From Natronohydrobacter sp. (GTDB lineage Bacteria > Pseudomonadota > Alphaproteobacteria > Rhodobacterales > Rhodobacteraceae): DNA of 11,289 nt. Location of the stretch: NCBI GenBank assembly GCA_007116445.1, contig SKIM01000114.1, positions 1-11,289 of the forward strand, in the 5' to 3' direction. The position numbers and the translations under genes are program-made. Below are positions 1 to 6,988 of the stretch, in pieces; position 1 is the stretch's first letter; the number at the start of each line of letters is the position of its first letter. The notes beneath the pieces were generated by a model that was not told the DNA's origin, made no database searches, and saw only the letters and a list, made by a program, of their open reading frames with translations.

Positions 1-538
1 GCTCGTGCCGCTGACCGATTTCGATGGTGTGCCGATCTGGTCGCATCCGCCCGACCCTGCCGAGATCGCCGCGCGGCGCGACCAGTTCCACGCCCCTTAT
101 CATGCCGCCCTGCGCGCCGAGCTTGACCGCATTCGGCGCATTCACGGGGTTGCGATCCTGTATGATTGCCACTCCATCCGCTCGAAGATCCCTTTCCTCT
201 TCGACGGCACCCTGCCTGATTTCAATATCGGCACGGCAGATGGCAGCTCTTGCGCCCCCGTGCTGCAGGACAGTGTCGCCAGGATCTGCGCCGCGGCATC
301 GGTATACACGCAAGTCGTCAATGGCCGCTTCAAGGGCGGGTGGACAACGCGCCTTTACGGCATGCCTCAGGACGGGGTTCATGCCATCCAGATGGAACTG
401 GCACAGTCGCTCTATCTGACCTCGGAAAAACCGCCTTTTGCCTATGACACGGCCAAATCCGCACGCCTGCGCCCGGTGCTGGCCGAGATCCTGCAAACCC
501 TTGCCAGAATGGCCCCGAAGCTAGAGAGGCTGAGATGA
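1..538 (+). CDS. hutG: N-formylglutamate deformylase (HutG), 5'-truncated by window edge
   Basis: This enzyme hydrolyses N-formyl-L-glutamate to glutamate and formate, the last step of the histidine-degradation branch that uses formiminoglutamate deiminase (HutF). The frame is open from base 2 with no stop, and about 178 residues are visible. The family is usually about 260-280 residues, so roughly the first third lies upstream of the window; the GTG at 5 is very unlikely to be the true start. Recognisable family blocks are YDCHSIRSKIP (from base 161, metal/catalytic region), LPDFNIGTADGSSC (about 210-250), NGRFKGGW (from 320) and GVHAIQMELAQSLY near the end. The protein is cytosolic. Its stop overlaps the hutU start (ATGA), showing translational coupling in a hut operon. 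Family identity is confident; what lies upstream cannot be seen. Confidence 0.93.
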   Translation, partial: LVPLTDFDGVPIWSHPPDPAEIAARRDQFHAPYHAALRAELDRIRRIHGVAILYDCHSIRSKIPFLFDGTLPDFNIGTADGSSCAPVLQDSVARICAAASVYTQVVNGRFKGGWTTRLYGMPQDGVHAIQMELAQSLYLTSEKPPFAYDTAKSARLRPVLAEILQTLARMAPKLERLR

Positions 539-2220
539 CCAATCCCCGTCACAACACCCGCGATATCTTTCCCCCGACCGGATCCGAGATCAGCGCCAAA
601 AGCTGGTTGACAGAAGCGCCGCTGAGGATGCTGATGAATAACCTGCATCCCGATGTCGCCGAAAACCCGCATGAACTGGTGGTCTATGGTGGTATTGGCC
701 GCGCTGCGCGGACATGGGAGGATTTCGACCGTATCTGTGCGGCGCTGCGCGCGCTGGAAACCGATGAAACCCTGCTGGTGCAGTCGGGCAGGCCAGTTGG
801 CGTGTTTCGCACCCATCCCGACGCCCCGCGCGTGCTGATCGCCAATTCCAATCTGGTGCCGCATTGGGCCACATGGGCGCATTTCAACGAACTCGATCGC
901 AAGGGTCTGGCGATGTATGGCCAGATGACCGCCGGAAGCTGGATCTATATCGGCACGCAGGGCATCGTGCAGGGCACCTATGAGACTTTCGCCGAAGCCG
1001 GGCGGCAGCATTACGGGGGCGACCTGAAAGGCCGCTGGATCCTGACCGCAGGTCTGGGCGGCATGGGCGGCGCGCAGCCACTGGCCGCCGTGATGGCCGG
1101 GGCCTGCTGTCTGGCCGTGGAATGCGACGAGACACGCGCCGATTTCCGCATCCGCACCCGCTATTGCGACGCCAAGACCCATAGTCTTGACGAAGCGCTC
1201 GCAATGATTGCCGACTGGACCGCGAAGGGTGAAGCGAAATCCGTGGCGCTGATCGGCAATGCCGCCGAAGTCTTTCCCGAACTGGTCGCGCGCATGAAGG
1301 CAGGCGGGCCGCGCCCGGATATGGTGACCGACCAGACCTCGGCCCATGATCCGGTTCATGGGTACCTGCCTTTGGGATGGTCCGTGGCCGAATGGCGCGC
1401 CAGACAGGACAGCGACCCCAAGGCCGTCGAACAGGCCGCCCGCGCCAGCATGAAGGCGCATGTCGCCGCGATGGTCGACTTCTGGAACGCAGGCGTGCCG
1501 ACGCTGGATTACGGCAACAATATTCGTCAGGTCGCGCTGGAAGAGGGGCTGGAAAATGCCTTTGCCTTCCCCGGCTTTGTTCCCGCCTATATCCGCCCGC
1601 TCTTCTGCCGGGGCATCGGGCCATTCCGCTGGTGTGCACTGTCGGGCGATCCCGAAGATATCTACAAGACCGACCAGCGCATGAAAGAGCTGTTTCCCGA
1701 CAATGCCCATCTGCATAATTGGCTGGACATGGCCCGTGACCGCATCGCCTTTCAGGGGCTGCCCGCACGCATCATGTGGATCGGCCTGGGCGAACGACAC
1801 AAGGCGGGGCTGGCGATCAACGAAATGGTGCGCAACGGCGAACTGAAGGCCCCGGTGGTGATCGGGCGCGATCACCTCGATTCCGGTTCGGTCGCCAGCC
1901 CCAATCGCGAAACCGAAGCCATGAAGGACGGATCGGACGCAGTGTCGGACTGGCCGCTTCTGAATGCGCTTCTGAACACGGCCAGCGGCGCGACATGGGT
2001 CAGCCTGCATCATGGCGGCGGTGTCGGCATGGGCTTTTCGCAGCATTCGGGCATGGTGATTGTCTGCGACGGCAGCGCAGAGGCCGACCGCAGACTTGCG
2101 AATGTGCTTTGGAACGACCCGGCCACGGGCGTCATGCGCCACGCTGATGCAGGCTATGACATCGCCCTGGACTGCGCGCGCGAACATGGGCTGACCCTGC
2201 CGGGCATCCTGAAAGACTGA
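535..2220 (+). CDS. hutU: Urocanate hydratase (urocanase, HutU)
   Basis: Urocanase is an NAD+-dependent cytosolic enzyme that converts urocanate to 4-imidazolone-5-propanoate, the second step of histidine degradation. The predicted protein has 561 residues, the normal length (about 550-560). The N-terminal block WLTEAPLRMLMNNLHPDVAE, the NAD-binding glycine motif GLGGMGGAQ (residues 173-181) and the C-terminal run through GRDHLDSGSVASPNRETEAM to HHGGGVGMGFSQHSG are all present. The start ATG overlaps the hutG stop by 4 bases, so the two are co-transcribed. One oddity stands out: the family signature F-Q-G-L-P-x-R-I-C-W reads FQGLPARIMW here (residues 406-415), placing Met414 where the conserved Cys (Cys410 of the Pseudomonas enzyme, from memory) is expected. 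The rest of the protein is intact, so this is not a decayed gene. Whether it is active, or a lineage variant, cannot be told from the sequence. Confidence 0.97.
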   Translation: MTNPRHNTRDIFPPTGSEISAKSWLTEAPLRMLMNNLHPDVAENPHELVVYGGIGRAARTWEDFDRICAALRALETDETLLVQSGRPVGVFRTHPDAPRVLIANSNLVPHWATWAHFNELDRKGLAMYGQMTAGSWIYIGTQGIVQGTYETFAEAGRQHYGGDLKGRWILTAGLGGMGGAQPLAAVMAGACCLAVECDETRADFRIRTRYCDAKTHSLDEALAMIADWTAKGEAKSVALIGNAAEVFPELVARMKAGGPRPDMVTDQTSAHDPVHGYLPLGWSVAEWRARQDSDPKAVEQAARASMKAHVAAMVDFWNAGVPTLDYGNNIRQVALEEGLENAFAFPGFVPAYIRPLFCRGIGPFRWCALSGDPEDIYKTDQRMKELFPDNAHLHNWLDMARDRIAFQGLPARIMWIGLGERHKAGLAINEMVRNGELKAPVVIGRDHLDSGSVASPNRETEAMKDGSDAVSDWPLLNALLNTASGATWVSLHHGGGVGMGFSQHSGMVIVCDGSAEADRRLANVLWNDPATGVMRHADAGYDIALDCAREHGLTLPGILKD

Positions 2221-2280
2221 AGCCCCGCCCTGTCCTGCCACCCGCGCCACTGCCCTACAGCAGCGGCAAAGACCTGCGGG

Positions 2281-2303
2281 GCGCAGGGCGACACCCCCTG
2301 CGC
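2281..2303 (+). terminator. Hairpin ending the hut operon
   Basis: A perfect 8-base-pair, GC-rich stem (GCGCAGGG, 2281-2288, with CCCTGCGC, 2296-2303) encloses a 7-base loop, 61 bases after the hutU stop. No T-tract follows, so it is not a classical intrinsic terminator; it may work with Rho or act as a 3' stabiliser. Its last base is the first base of the Pho-box array. A second, weaker pairing (GCCCCGC 2222-2228 with GCGGGGC 2276-2282) is possible across a long loop. Confidence 0.5.
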
Positions 2304-2342
2304 TGTCACAGAATTGTCACCGCACCGTTATCTGCCTGTTAC
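2303..2342 (+). promoter_or_regulatory. Tandem Pho boxes (putative PhoB sites) upstream of phnD
   Basis: Four heptamers begin at 2303, 2314, 2325 and 2336, exactly 11 bases apart: CTGTCAC, TTGTCAC, CCGTTAT and CTGTTAC, separated by AGAA, CGCA and CTGC. The PhoB-binding Pho box is known to consist of CTGTCAT-like direct repeats at 11-base spacing, so two overlapping or consecutive boxes are inferred. A plausible -10 element, TATCTG (2353-2358), starts 10 bases after the last heptamer. That is the usual geometry of PhoB-activated promoters, where the box replaces the -35 element. The downstream genes are a phosphate/phosphonate-type importer, which fits Pho control. Confidence 0.8.
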
Positions 2343-2352
2343 TTCAGCCGCG

Positions 2353-2358
2353 TATCTG
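2353..2358 (+). promoter_or_regulatory. Putative -10 element of the phnD promoter
   Basis: TATCTG lies 10 bases downstream of the Pho-box array and 31 bases upstream of the phnD start codon. No good -35 hexamer stands at the right distance, as expected for a PhoB-activated promoter. The assignment rests mainly on position; the match to TATAAT is only moderate. Confidence 0.4.
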
Positions 2359-2389
2359 CCTCTCAAGTTCAACCTTCAAGGGGAAAGAC

Positions 2390-3337
2390 ATGACTGCAAG
2401 GCTCCTCTCGACCGTGGCACTCGGCGCAGCCCTTGCGCTGCCTGCCGGCGCATTCCAGCTTGATCCGCGCTTTACCGACAATGACGGCGACCTGATCGCT
2501 GATATTCCCACCGACCCCAGCGAATGGGTCGATCCGCCGGTTCTGGTCTTTGCCTATACGCCGGTCGAAGACCCTGCTGTTTACGAAGATGTCTGGGCCG
2601 AGTTCATCGACCATCTGTCGGATGCGACAGGCAAGCCTGTGCAGTTCTTCCCGGTCCAGTCCAACGCGGCGCAGCTTGAAGCCATGCGCGCTGGCCGTTT
2701 GCATATCGCCGCTGTGAACACAGGCGGCAACCCGATCGCGGTCGCTTGTGCCGGGTTCCGTCCTTTTGCCATGATGGCGGCCGAGGATGGCTCTTTCGGC
2801 TACGAGATGGAGATCATCACCTATCCCGGATCGGGCATCGAGACGCTTGCCGATCTGGACGGGCGTCAGCTTGCCTTCACCTCGGAAACCTCGAATTCCG
2901 GCTTCAAGGCCCCGCAGGCCTTGCTCGAATCCGAGTTCGGTCTGGTTGTCGATGAAAACTACACCCCGGCTTTTTCGGGCGGGCATGACAACTCGATCCT
3001 TGGCGTCGCCAATCAGGATTATGATGCAGCGGCCATCGCCAATTCCGTGCTGACCCGGATGGAAGCGCGCGGTGTCGTCAGCCGCGACGATCTGGTGACG
3101 ATCTACAAATCCGACACTTTCCCGACTTCGGGCTATGGCACAGTCTATAACCTGCACCCCGATTTGCAGGACCAGATCCGCGACGCCTTTTTCAGCTTCG
3201 AGTGGGAAGGCACGGGCCTGGAGCGTGAATTTGGCGCGCAGGGCGAAAGCCAGTTCATTCCGATCACGTTCCAGGAAAACTGGTCCGTGATCCGTCAGAT
3301 CGATGCAGCGATGGGCGTGACCTATACCTGCAACTGA
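2390..3337 (+). CDS. phnD: PhnD-family periplasmic binding protein (phosphate/phosphite/phosphonate ABC importer)
   Basis: This 315-residue periplasmic protein is the substrate receptor of the importer encoded just downstream. Residues 1-21 form a Sec signal peptide with probable cleavage after PAGA. The start ATG has a good ribosome site (AAGGGG, 2378-2383) 6 bases away. The mature protein shows the PhnD/PtxB-type fold: FAYTPVEDP near the first strand, VNTGGNPIAVACAGFRPF in the middle, and TSETSNSGFKAP, whose Ser/Gly-rich loop is the sort that holds the phosphoryl or phosphonyl group in this family. Right after the signal peptide, residues 30-42 (DNDGDLIADIPTD) resemble a thrombospondin type-3 calcium loop, with Asp at 30, 32, 34, 38 and 42. 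The ligand is not determined by sequence. Because no phosphonate- or phosphite-processing gene is nearby and arsenate-resistance genes follow, phosphate is a reasonable guess. AioX-type arsenite sensors belong to the same superfamily, but no sensor kinase is present here. Confidence 0.88.
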   Translation: MTARLLSTVALGAALALPAGAFQLDPRFTDNDGDLIADIPTDPSEWVDPPVLVFAYTPVEDPAVYEDVWAEFIDHLSDATGKPVQFFPVQSNAAQLEAMRAGRLHIAAVNTGGNPIAVACAGFRPFAMMAAEDGSFGYEMEIITYPGSGIETLADLDGRQLAFTSETSNSGFKAPQALLESEFGLVVDENYTPAFSGGHDNSILGVANQDYDAAAIANSVLTRMEARGVVSRDDLVTIYKSDTFPTSGYGTVYNLHPDLQDQIRDAFFSFEWEGTGLEREFGAQGESQFIPITFQENWSVIRQIDAAMGVTYTCN

Positions 3338-3361
3338 GGATTTCAGCACCAAATCCTTTCC

Positions 3362-3402
3362 GGCAGGCAGGGCTCCGGTTCTGCCTGCCCCGCTTTTTCG
3401 GG
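3362..3402 (+). terminator. Intercistronic hairpins between phnD and phnC (partial terminator or attenuator)
   Basis: A perfect 9-base-pair stem (GGCAGGCAG, 3362-3370, with CTGCCTGCC, 3381-3389) has a 10-base loop and is followed 4 bases later by TTTTT (3394-3398). A second small stem, CCCG (3389-3392) with CGGG (3399-3402), encloses that T run; its right arm overlaps the probable phnC ribosome site (CGGGAAA, 3399-3405). This arrangement would let most transcripts end or stabilise after phnD while a smaller fraction continues, giving an excess of binding protein over the membrane complex. Confidence 0.6.
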
Positions 3403-3412
3403 AAATGCGCAT

Positions 3413-4240
3413 ATGCTCAGGATCGAAGGTCTGACAAAGACCTACAAGACAGGCGACAAGGCACTGTCGGATGTCTCATTCGAGGCCCCGCAGGGGCAGG
3501 TGATCGGTTTGATCGGACCATCAGGGGCGGGAAAGTCCACCTTGATCCGCTGCATCAACCGTCTGGTCGAGCCGAGTTCCGGCGCAGTCTGGCTCAATGA
3601 CATCAACCTCGCTGCGCTGCGCACAGGCGAGCTGCGCCGCGCGCGCCGCCGGATCGGGATGATCTTCCAGGAATATGCCCTGGTCGAGCGTCTGACGGTG
3701 ATGGAAAATGTGCTGTCCGGTCGGCTGGGCTATGTCGGCTTCTGGCGCAGCTTCACCCGCCGCTATCCCGGCGCGGATATCGCCAATGCTTATCGCCTGC
3801 TTGATCGTGTCGGGCTGATGGCGCATGCGGACAAGCGCGCCGATGCGCTGTCAGGAGGGCAGCGCCAGCGCGTGGGGATCGCGCGGGCTTTGGCGCAGGA
3901 TCCCGAACTGCTGCTGATCGACGAACCGACCGCCAGCCTCGACCCCAAGACCAGCCGCCAGATCATGCGCCTGATCGTTGAAATCTGTCGCGAACGGACT
4001 CTCCCTGCGATCATCAATATTCACGATGTGGTGCTGGCGCAGCAATTCTCGGACCGGATCATCGGGTTGCAATCGGGTCGCATGGTCTTTGACGGGCCAC
4101 CCTCTGGTCTGACCGAAGCTGTGCTGACACAGATCTACGGCGAAGAAGACTGGACCGCCATGCGCAAGGGCGCCTCTGACGAGGCCGACGCCGAGGCGGA
4201 AGAAAAGGCGCAAACCGAGCAGATGCTGAGGGCGCTATGA
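3413..4240 (+). CDS. phnC: PhnC-type ABC importer ATPase
   Basis: This 275-residue cytoplasmic ATPase powers the phosphate/phosphonate-type importer. All nucleotide-binding elements are intact: Walker A GPSGAGKST (residues 35-43), a Q-loop at FQEYALVERLTV, signature LSGGQ (146-150), Walker B LLLIDEP with Asp170/Glu171, and the switch His204 in INIHDVVLAQ. The sequence RLGYVGFWRSFTRRYP after the Q-loop is typical of the PhnC subfamily rather than PstB. A charged, Ala/Glu-rich tail of about 25 residues follows the ABC domain and is not needed for catalysis. The stop overlaps the following phnE start by 4 bases (ATGA). The start ATG has a modest ribosome site, CGGGAAA, partly inside a hairpin arm. 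Confidence 0.94.
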   Translation: MLRIEGLTKTYKTGDKALSDVSFEAPQGQVIGLIGPSGAGKSTLIRCINRLVEPSSGAVWLNDINLAALRTGELRRARRRIGMIFQEYALVERLTVMENVLSGRLGYVGFWRSFTRRYPGADIANAYRLLDRVGLMAHADKRADALSGGQRQRVGIARALAQDPELLLIDEPTASLDPKTSRQIMRLIVEICRERTLPAIINIHDVVLAQQFSDRIIGLQSGRMVFDGPPSGLTEAVLTQIYGEEDWTAMRKGASDEADAEAEEKAQTEQMLRAL

Positions 4241-5040
4241 GCGCAGCCTACCCGACCACATGGCGCAAGCCGCCGCAGATGATCCAGTCGCGCGGCTGGC
4301 GGATTGCGCTGGCCATTGGCGCAATCGCCTATCTGGTGCTCGCCATCGGCTCGGTCGAAATCAACTGGACCCGCGTCATCGCCGGCATGGAGCGCGCGCA
4401 ACGCTTTGTCGCAGGCTTCCTGCAGCCCGATTTCACGACCCGCTGGCGCGACATTTCCAACGGGTTGATGGAAAGCCTGACCATGACCTTCACCTCAACC
4501 GTCGTGGGGGTGCTGATCTCGATCCCCATCGGCGTGGGGGCTGCGCGTAACGTCGCGCCGCAATGGGTCTATTACATCTGCCGCAGCATCATCGCCATAA
4601 GCCGCGCGCTTCAGGAGATCATCGTGGCGATCTTCTTCGTGGCCCTGTTCGGCTTCGGGGCCTTTGCCGGGTTCCTCACGCTGACATTCGCCACCATCGG
4701 CTTCATCGGCAAGCTTCTGGCCGAGGATATCGAGGATATCGACGAAGCCCAGGCCGAAGCGATCCGCGCGACAGGGGCCAGCTGGCTGCAACTGATCAAT
4801 TACGCGATCCAGCCGCAGGTCATGCCGCGGCTGATCGGACTGTCACTCTACCGGCTGGACATCAATTTCCGCGAATCCGCCGTGATCGGGATCGTGGGTG
4901 CGGGCGGCATCGGTGCAGCGCTGAACACGTCGCTGTCGCGCTACGAATATTCCAGCGCGGGTGCGATCCTGCTGATCATCATCGCCATCGTGATGGTGTC
5001 GGAATATTCCTCGGGCTATTTGCGAAAGTGGGTCAAATGA
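4237..5040 (+). CDS. phnE: PhnE-type ABC importer permease, first copy
   Basis: This is an inner-membrane permease of 267 residues. A transmembrane segment lies near residues 27-44, and the binding-protein-dependent transport (BPD_transp_1) domain starts around residue 75, with about five more hydrophobic segments. The cytoplasmic coupling (EAA) loop reads EAQAEAIRATGAS (from residue 170), followed by the PhnE-typical block INFRESAVIGIVGAGGIG. It overlaps phnC upstream and the second phnE downstream by 4 bases each, so the three are translationally coupled. With the second, clearly different PhnE it probably forms a heterodimeric channel rather than a homodimer. Short tandem GAGGATATC units encode the EDIEDID stretch just before the EAA loop. 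Confidence 0.93.
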   Translation: MSAAYPTTWRKPPQMIQSRGWRIALAIGAIAYLVLAIGSVEINWTRVIAGMERAQRFVAGFLQPDFTTRWRDISNGLMESLTMTFTSTVVGVLISIPIGVGAARNVAPQWVYYICRSIIAISRALQEIIVAIFFVALFGFGAFAGFLTLTFATIGFIGKLLAEDIEDIDEAQAEAIRATGASWLQLINYAIQPQVMPRLIGLSLYRLDINFRESAVIGIVGAGGIGAALNTSLSRYEYSSAGAILLIIIAIVMVSEYSSGYLRKWVK

Positions 5041-5849
5041 GCATCGCAAGCGCAGACCCCCCCATCTGGCAGCATCGCACCCCACGCAAGCGCCTGCTGC
5101 TCTGGGTTGGCTGGCTGGCCTGTGTCGCGCTCTTTGTCTGGTGCTGGGAGCGTATGACCCAGCGCACGATCTGGGCCTTTGTCTGGGACGCGCCCAACGC
5201 CGCCGCCGATATCGGCAGCCGCGCCTTCCCGCCGCGTTGGTCCTATATGGAGCGGCTCTGGGGACCGCTTTGGGACACAATCAACATCGCAACGCTCGGC
5301 ACGCTTCTGGGCATCGCGATGGCCGTGCCGCTGGCCTTCCTTGCCGCGTCGAATACCACGCCCTCACGCTGGATCCTGCGCCCCCTTGCGCTCTTCATCA
5401 TCGTGGCCTCGCGCTCGATCAACTCGCTGATCTGGGCGCTTCTGCTGGTGTCCATCCTTGGTCCGGGCATCCTTGCAGGTATCTTGGCCATTGCGCTGCG
5501 CTCGATCGGCTTCATCGGCAAGCTGCTCTATGAGGCCATCGAGGAAACCGACATTTCCCAGGTCGAGGCAATCACTGCGACCGGTGCCAGTCAGGCCCAG
5601 ATCCTGACCTATGGCATCGTGCCGCAAGTGCTGCCTGCCTTCTACGGGATCAGTGTGTTTCGCTGGGACATCAACATCCGCGAAAGCGCCATTCTGGGGC
5701 TAGTCGGTGCTGGTGGCATTGGGGCACAGCTGAATGCCAGCCTGAACACATTGGCCTGGCCGCAAGTGTCGCTGATCATTCTGGTGATCCTGGGCACCGT
5801 GGTCGTCAGCGAATGGGTCTCGGCCAAGGTGCGCCATGCCGTGATCTGA
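5037..5849 (+). CDS. phnE: PhnE-type ABC importer permease, second copy
   Basis: This is the partner inner-membrane permease, 270 residues from the ATG at 5037. I chose this start because it overlaps the preceding stop (ATGA) and gives normal PhnE length; the same frame stays open upstream to 4563, but that part overlaps the first phnE and does not resemble a permease. The N-terminal membrane segment is LLLWVGWLACVALFVW. The EAA loop reads QVEAITATGAS (from residue 175) and is followed by INIRESAILGLVGAGGIG, parallel to the first copy. The two proteins share architecture but are well diverged, which points to an old duplication. Paired PhnE genes are common in PhnCDE1E2/PtxABC-like systems. 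Ninety-six bases separate it from the GAPDH gene. Confidence 0.92.
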   Translation: MSIASADPPIWQHRTPRKRLLLWVGWLACVALFVWCWERMTQRTIWAFVWDAPNAAADIGSRAFPPRWSYMERLWGPLWDTINIATLGTLLGIAMAVPLAFLAASNTTPSRWILRPLALFIIVASRSINSLIWALLLVSILGPGILAGILAIALRSIGFIGKLLYEAIEETDISQVEAITATGASQAQILTYGIVPQVLPAFYGISVFRWDINIRESAILGLVGAGGIGAQLNASLNTLAWPQVSLIILVILGTVVVSEWVSAKVRHAVI

Positions 5850-5871
5850 AATTCTGCCGCAACAACGGCGA

Positions 5872-5888
5872 CAACAGGTTTCAACAGG
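5872..5888 (+). repeat. Short direct repeat CAACAGG x2 upstream of the GAPDH gene
   Basis: CAACAGG occurs at 5872-5878 and 5882-5888, one helical turn (10 bases) apart, in the 96-base gap between phnE and the GAPDH gene. It could be half of an operator, but no known binding site is recognised and chance is possible. Nothing else in this gap looks like a full promoter or terminator. Confidence 0.25.
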
Positions 5889-5945
5889 ATCCCGGTCATG
5901 GCAGAACGCAACAGCCCCCCTTGACACTATCGGAGCAAAAACCCC

Positions 5946-6953
5946 ATGACACGCATCGCCCTCAATGGCCTTGGCCGTATCGGAAAACTCGTTCTGCGCG
6001 ATCTGATCGACAGTGGCGCAGGCGGCGAGATCGTGCTGCTCAACGATCCGGTCGGCGATGCCGAACAGCACGCGCTTCTGATGGAGTTTGACTCGGTCCA
6101 TGGTCGCTGGAATACGCCTGTCTCCGCTGGTGAGGGCGCTCTGATCTTGGGCGGCCAAGCCATGCGCCTGACCCACGCGCGGACCATCGAGGCGCTGCCG
6201 CTGGCCGAGATGGGCGTTGATCTGGTCATCGACTGCACGGGGGTCTTCAAGACCGAAGCGAAGATAGCGCCCTATTTCAACGCAGGTGTGCAGAAAGTTG
6301 TCGTCAGCGCCCCGGTCAAGGATGGCGGCGCGCTGAACCTTGTCTATGGCGTCAATCACCACCTCTATGATGGTCGCCAGACCATCATCACAGCCGCCTC
6401 CTGCACCACCAACTGCCTCGCACCCGTGGTCAAGGTCATCCACGAGGCGCTTGGCATCCGCCACGGCTCCATCACCACGATCCATGACGTGACCAATACC
6501 CAGACCATCGTCGACCGCCCGGCCAAGGACATGCGCCGCGCGCGCGCAGCGCTCACCAACCTGATCCCCACCACCACTGGCAGCGCGACTGCGATCACGC
6601 TGATCTATCCCGAACTCAAGGGCCGGTTAAACGGACATGCGGTGCGGGTGCCGCTCTTGAATGCCTCGCTCACCGATTGCGTCTTCGAGCTGGAGCGCGC
6701 GACGACAGTGGAGGAGGTCAACGCCCTGTTCCGTGCCGCCGCCGAAGGCCCGATGAAAGGCATTCTGGGCTATGAGAACCGCCCGCTGGTGTCCTGCGAT
6801 TACACCAATGACCCGCGCTCAAGCATCATCGACGGGCCATCCACCATGGTCATCAATGGCACGCAACTGAAACTATATGCGTGGTATGATAATGAATGGG
6901 GCTATGCCTGCCGGTTGGGCGACATTGCGCGAATGGTGGCGCAAAGCCTGTGA
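5946..6953 (+). CDS. gap: Glyceraldehyde-3-phosphate dehydrogenase, ArsJ-associated type
   Basis: This 335-residue cytosolic enzyme oxidises and phosphorylates glyceraldehyde-3-phosphate using NAD+. Members paired with ArsJ use arsenate in place of phosphate, giving unstable 1-arseno-3-phosphoglycerate, the substrate of ArsJ. The N-terminal Rossmann motif is NGLGRIGK (residues 7-14), and Asp34 after the second strand fits NAD+ preference. The active-site block AASCTTNCLAP carries catalytic Cys153, and the partner base is His180 in TIHDVTNTQ. That block differs from the TVHAYTNDQ-like version of most glycolytic enzymes and is what I associate with the arsenate-resistance type. The C-terminal WYDNEWGY motif is normal. 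The ribosome site is probably GGAG (5932-5935). The assignment to arsenic rather than glycolysis rests mainly on the arsJ neighbour 101 bases downstream. Confidence 0.93.
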   Translation: MTRIALNGLGRIGKLVLRDLIDSGAGGEIVLLNDPVGDAEQHALLMEFDSVHGRWNTPVSAGEGALILGGQAMRLTHARTIEALPLAEMGVDLVIDCTGVFKTEAKIAPYFNAGVQKVVVSAPVKDGGALNLVYGVNHHLYDGRQTIITAASCTTNCLAPVVKVIHEALGIRHGSITTIHDVTNTQTIVDRPAKDMRRARAALTNLIPTTTGSATAITLIYPELKGRLNGHAVRVPLLNASLTDCVFELERATTVEEVNALFRAAAEGPMKGILGYENRPLVSCDYTNDPRSSIIDGPSTMVINGTQLKLYAWYDNEWGYACRLGDIARMVAQSL

Positions 6954-6988
6954 TATTCATCCTTGTAAAAATATCCTCAGGGGGTGAA

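Noticed and set aside
442..2250. A 602-codon open frame on the minus strand across hutU
   Set aside because: It is antisense to a clearly recognisable urocanase. Long antisense frames are common in high-GC coding sequence because of third-position bias, and its translation shows no family features.
2369..3412. A 347-codon minus-strand frame opposite phnD
   Set aside because: It mirrors a confidently identified gene with signal peptide and family motifs, and its own product shows no domain I recognise.
4563..5036. Upstream extension of the second phnE frame
   Set aside because: It overlaps the first phnE out of frame and gives an Arg/His-rich, non-membrane sequence; the coupled ATG at 5037 gives normal family length.
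3413..5849. Phosphonate degradation locus
   Set aside because: No C-P lyase (phnG-M), phosphonatase, phosphite dehydrogenase or hypophosphite oxidase genes accompany the importer; the phn names describe family, not substrate.
5859..5888. Reverse-strand Pho-like repeats (CCTGTTG units) upstream of the GAPDH gene
   Set aside because: The spacing is 10 rather than 11 bases, the repeats are on the opposite strand, and the heptamers match poorly.
5921..5926. Perfect TTGACA -35 hexamer before the GAPDH gene
   Set aside because: It is only 19 bases before the start codon, so a -10 at 16-18 bases would fall on the start codon. No TATAAT-like sequence is there.
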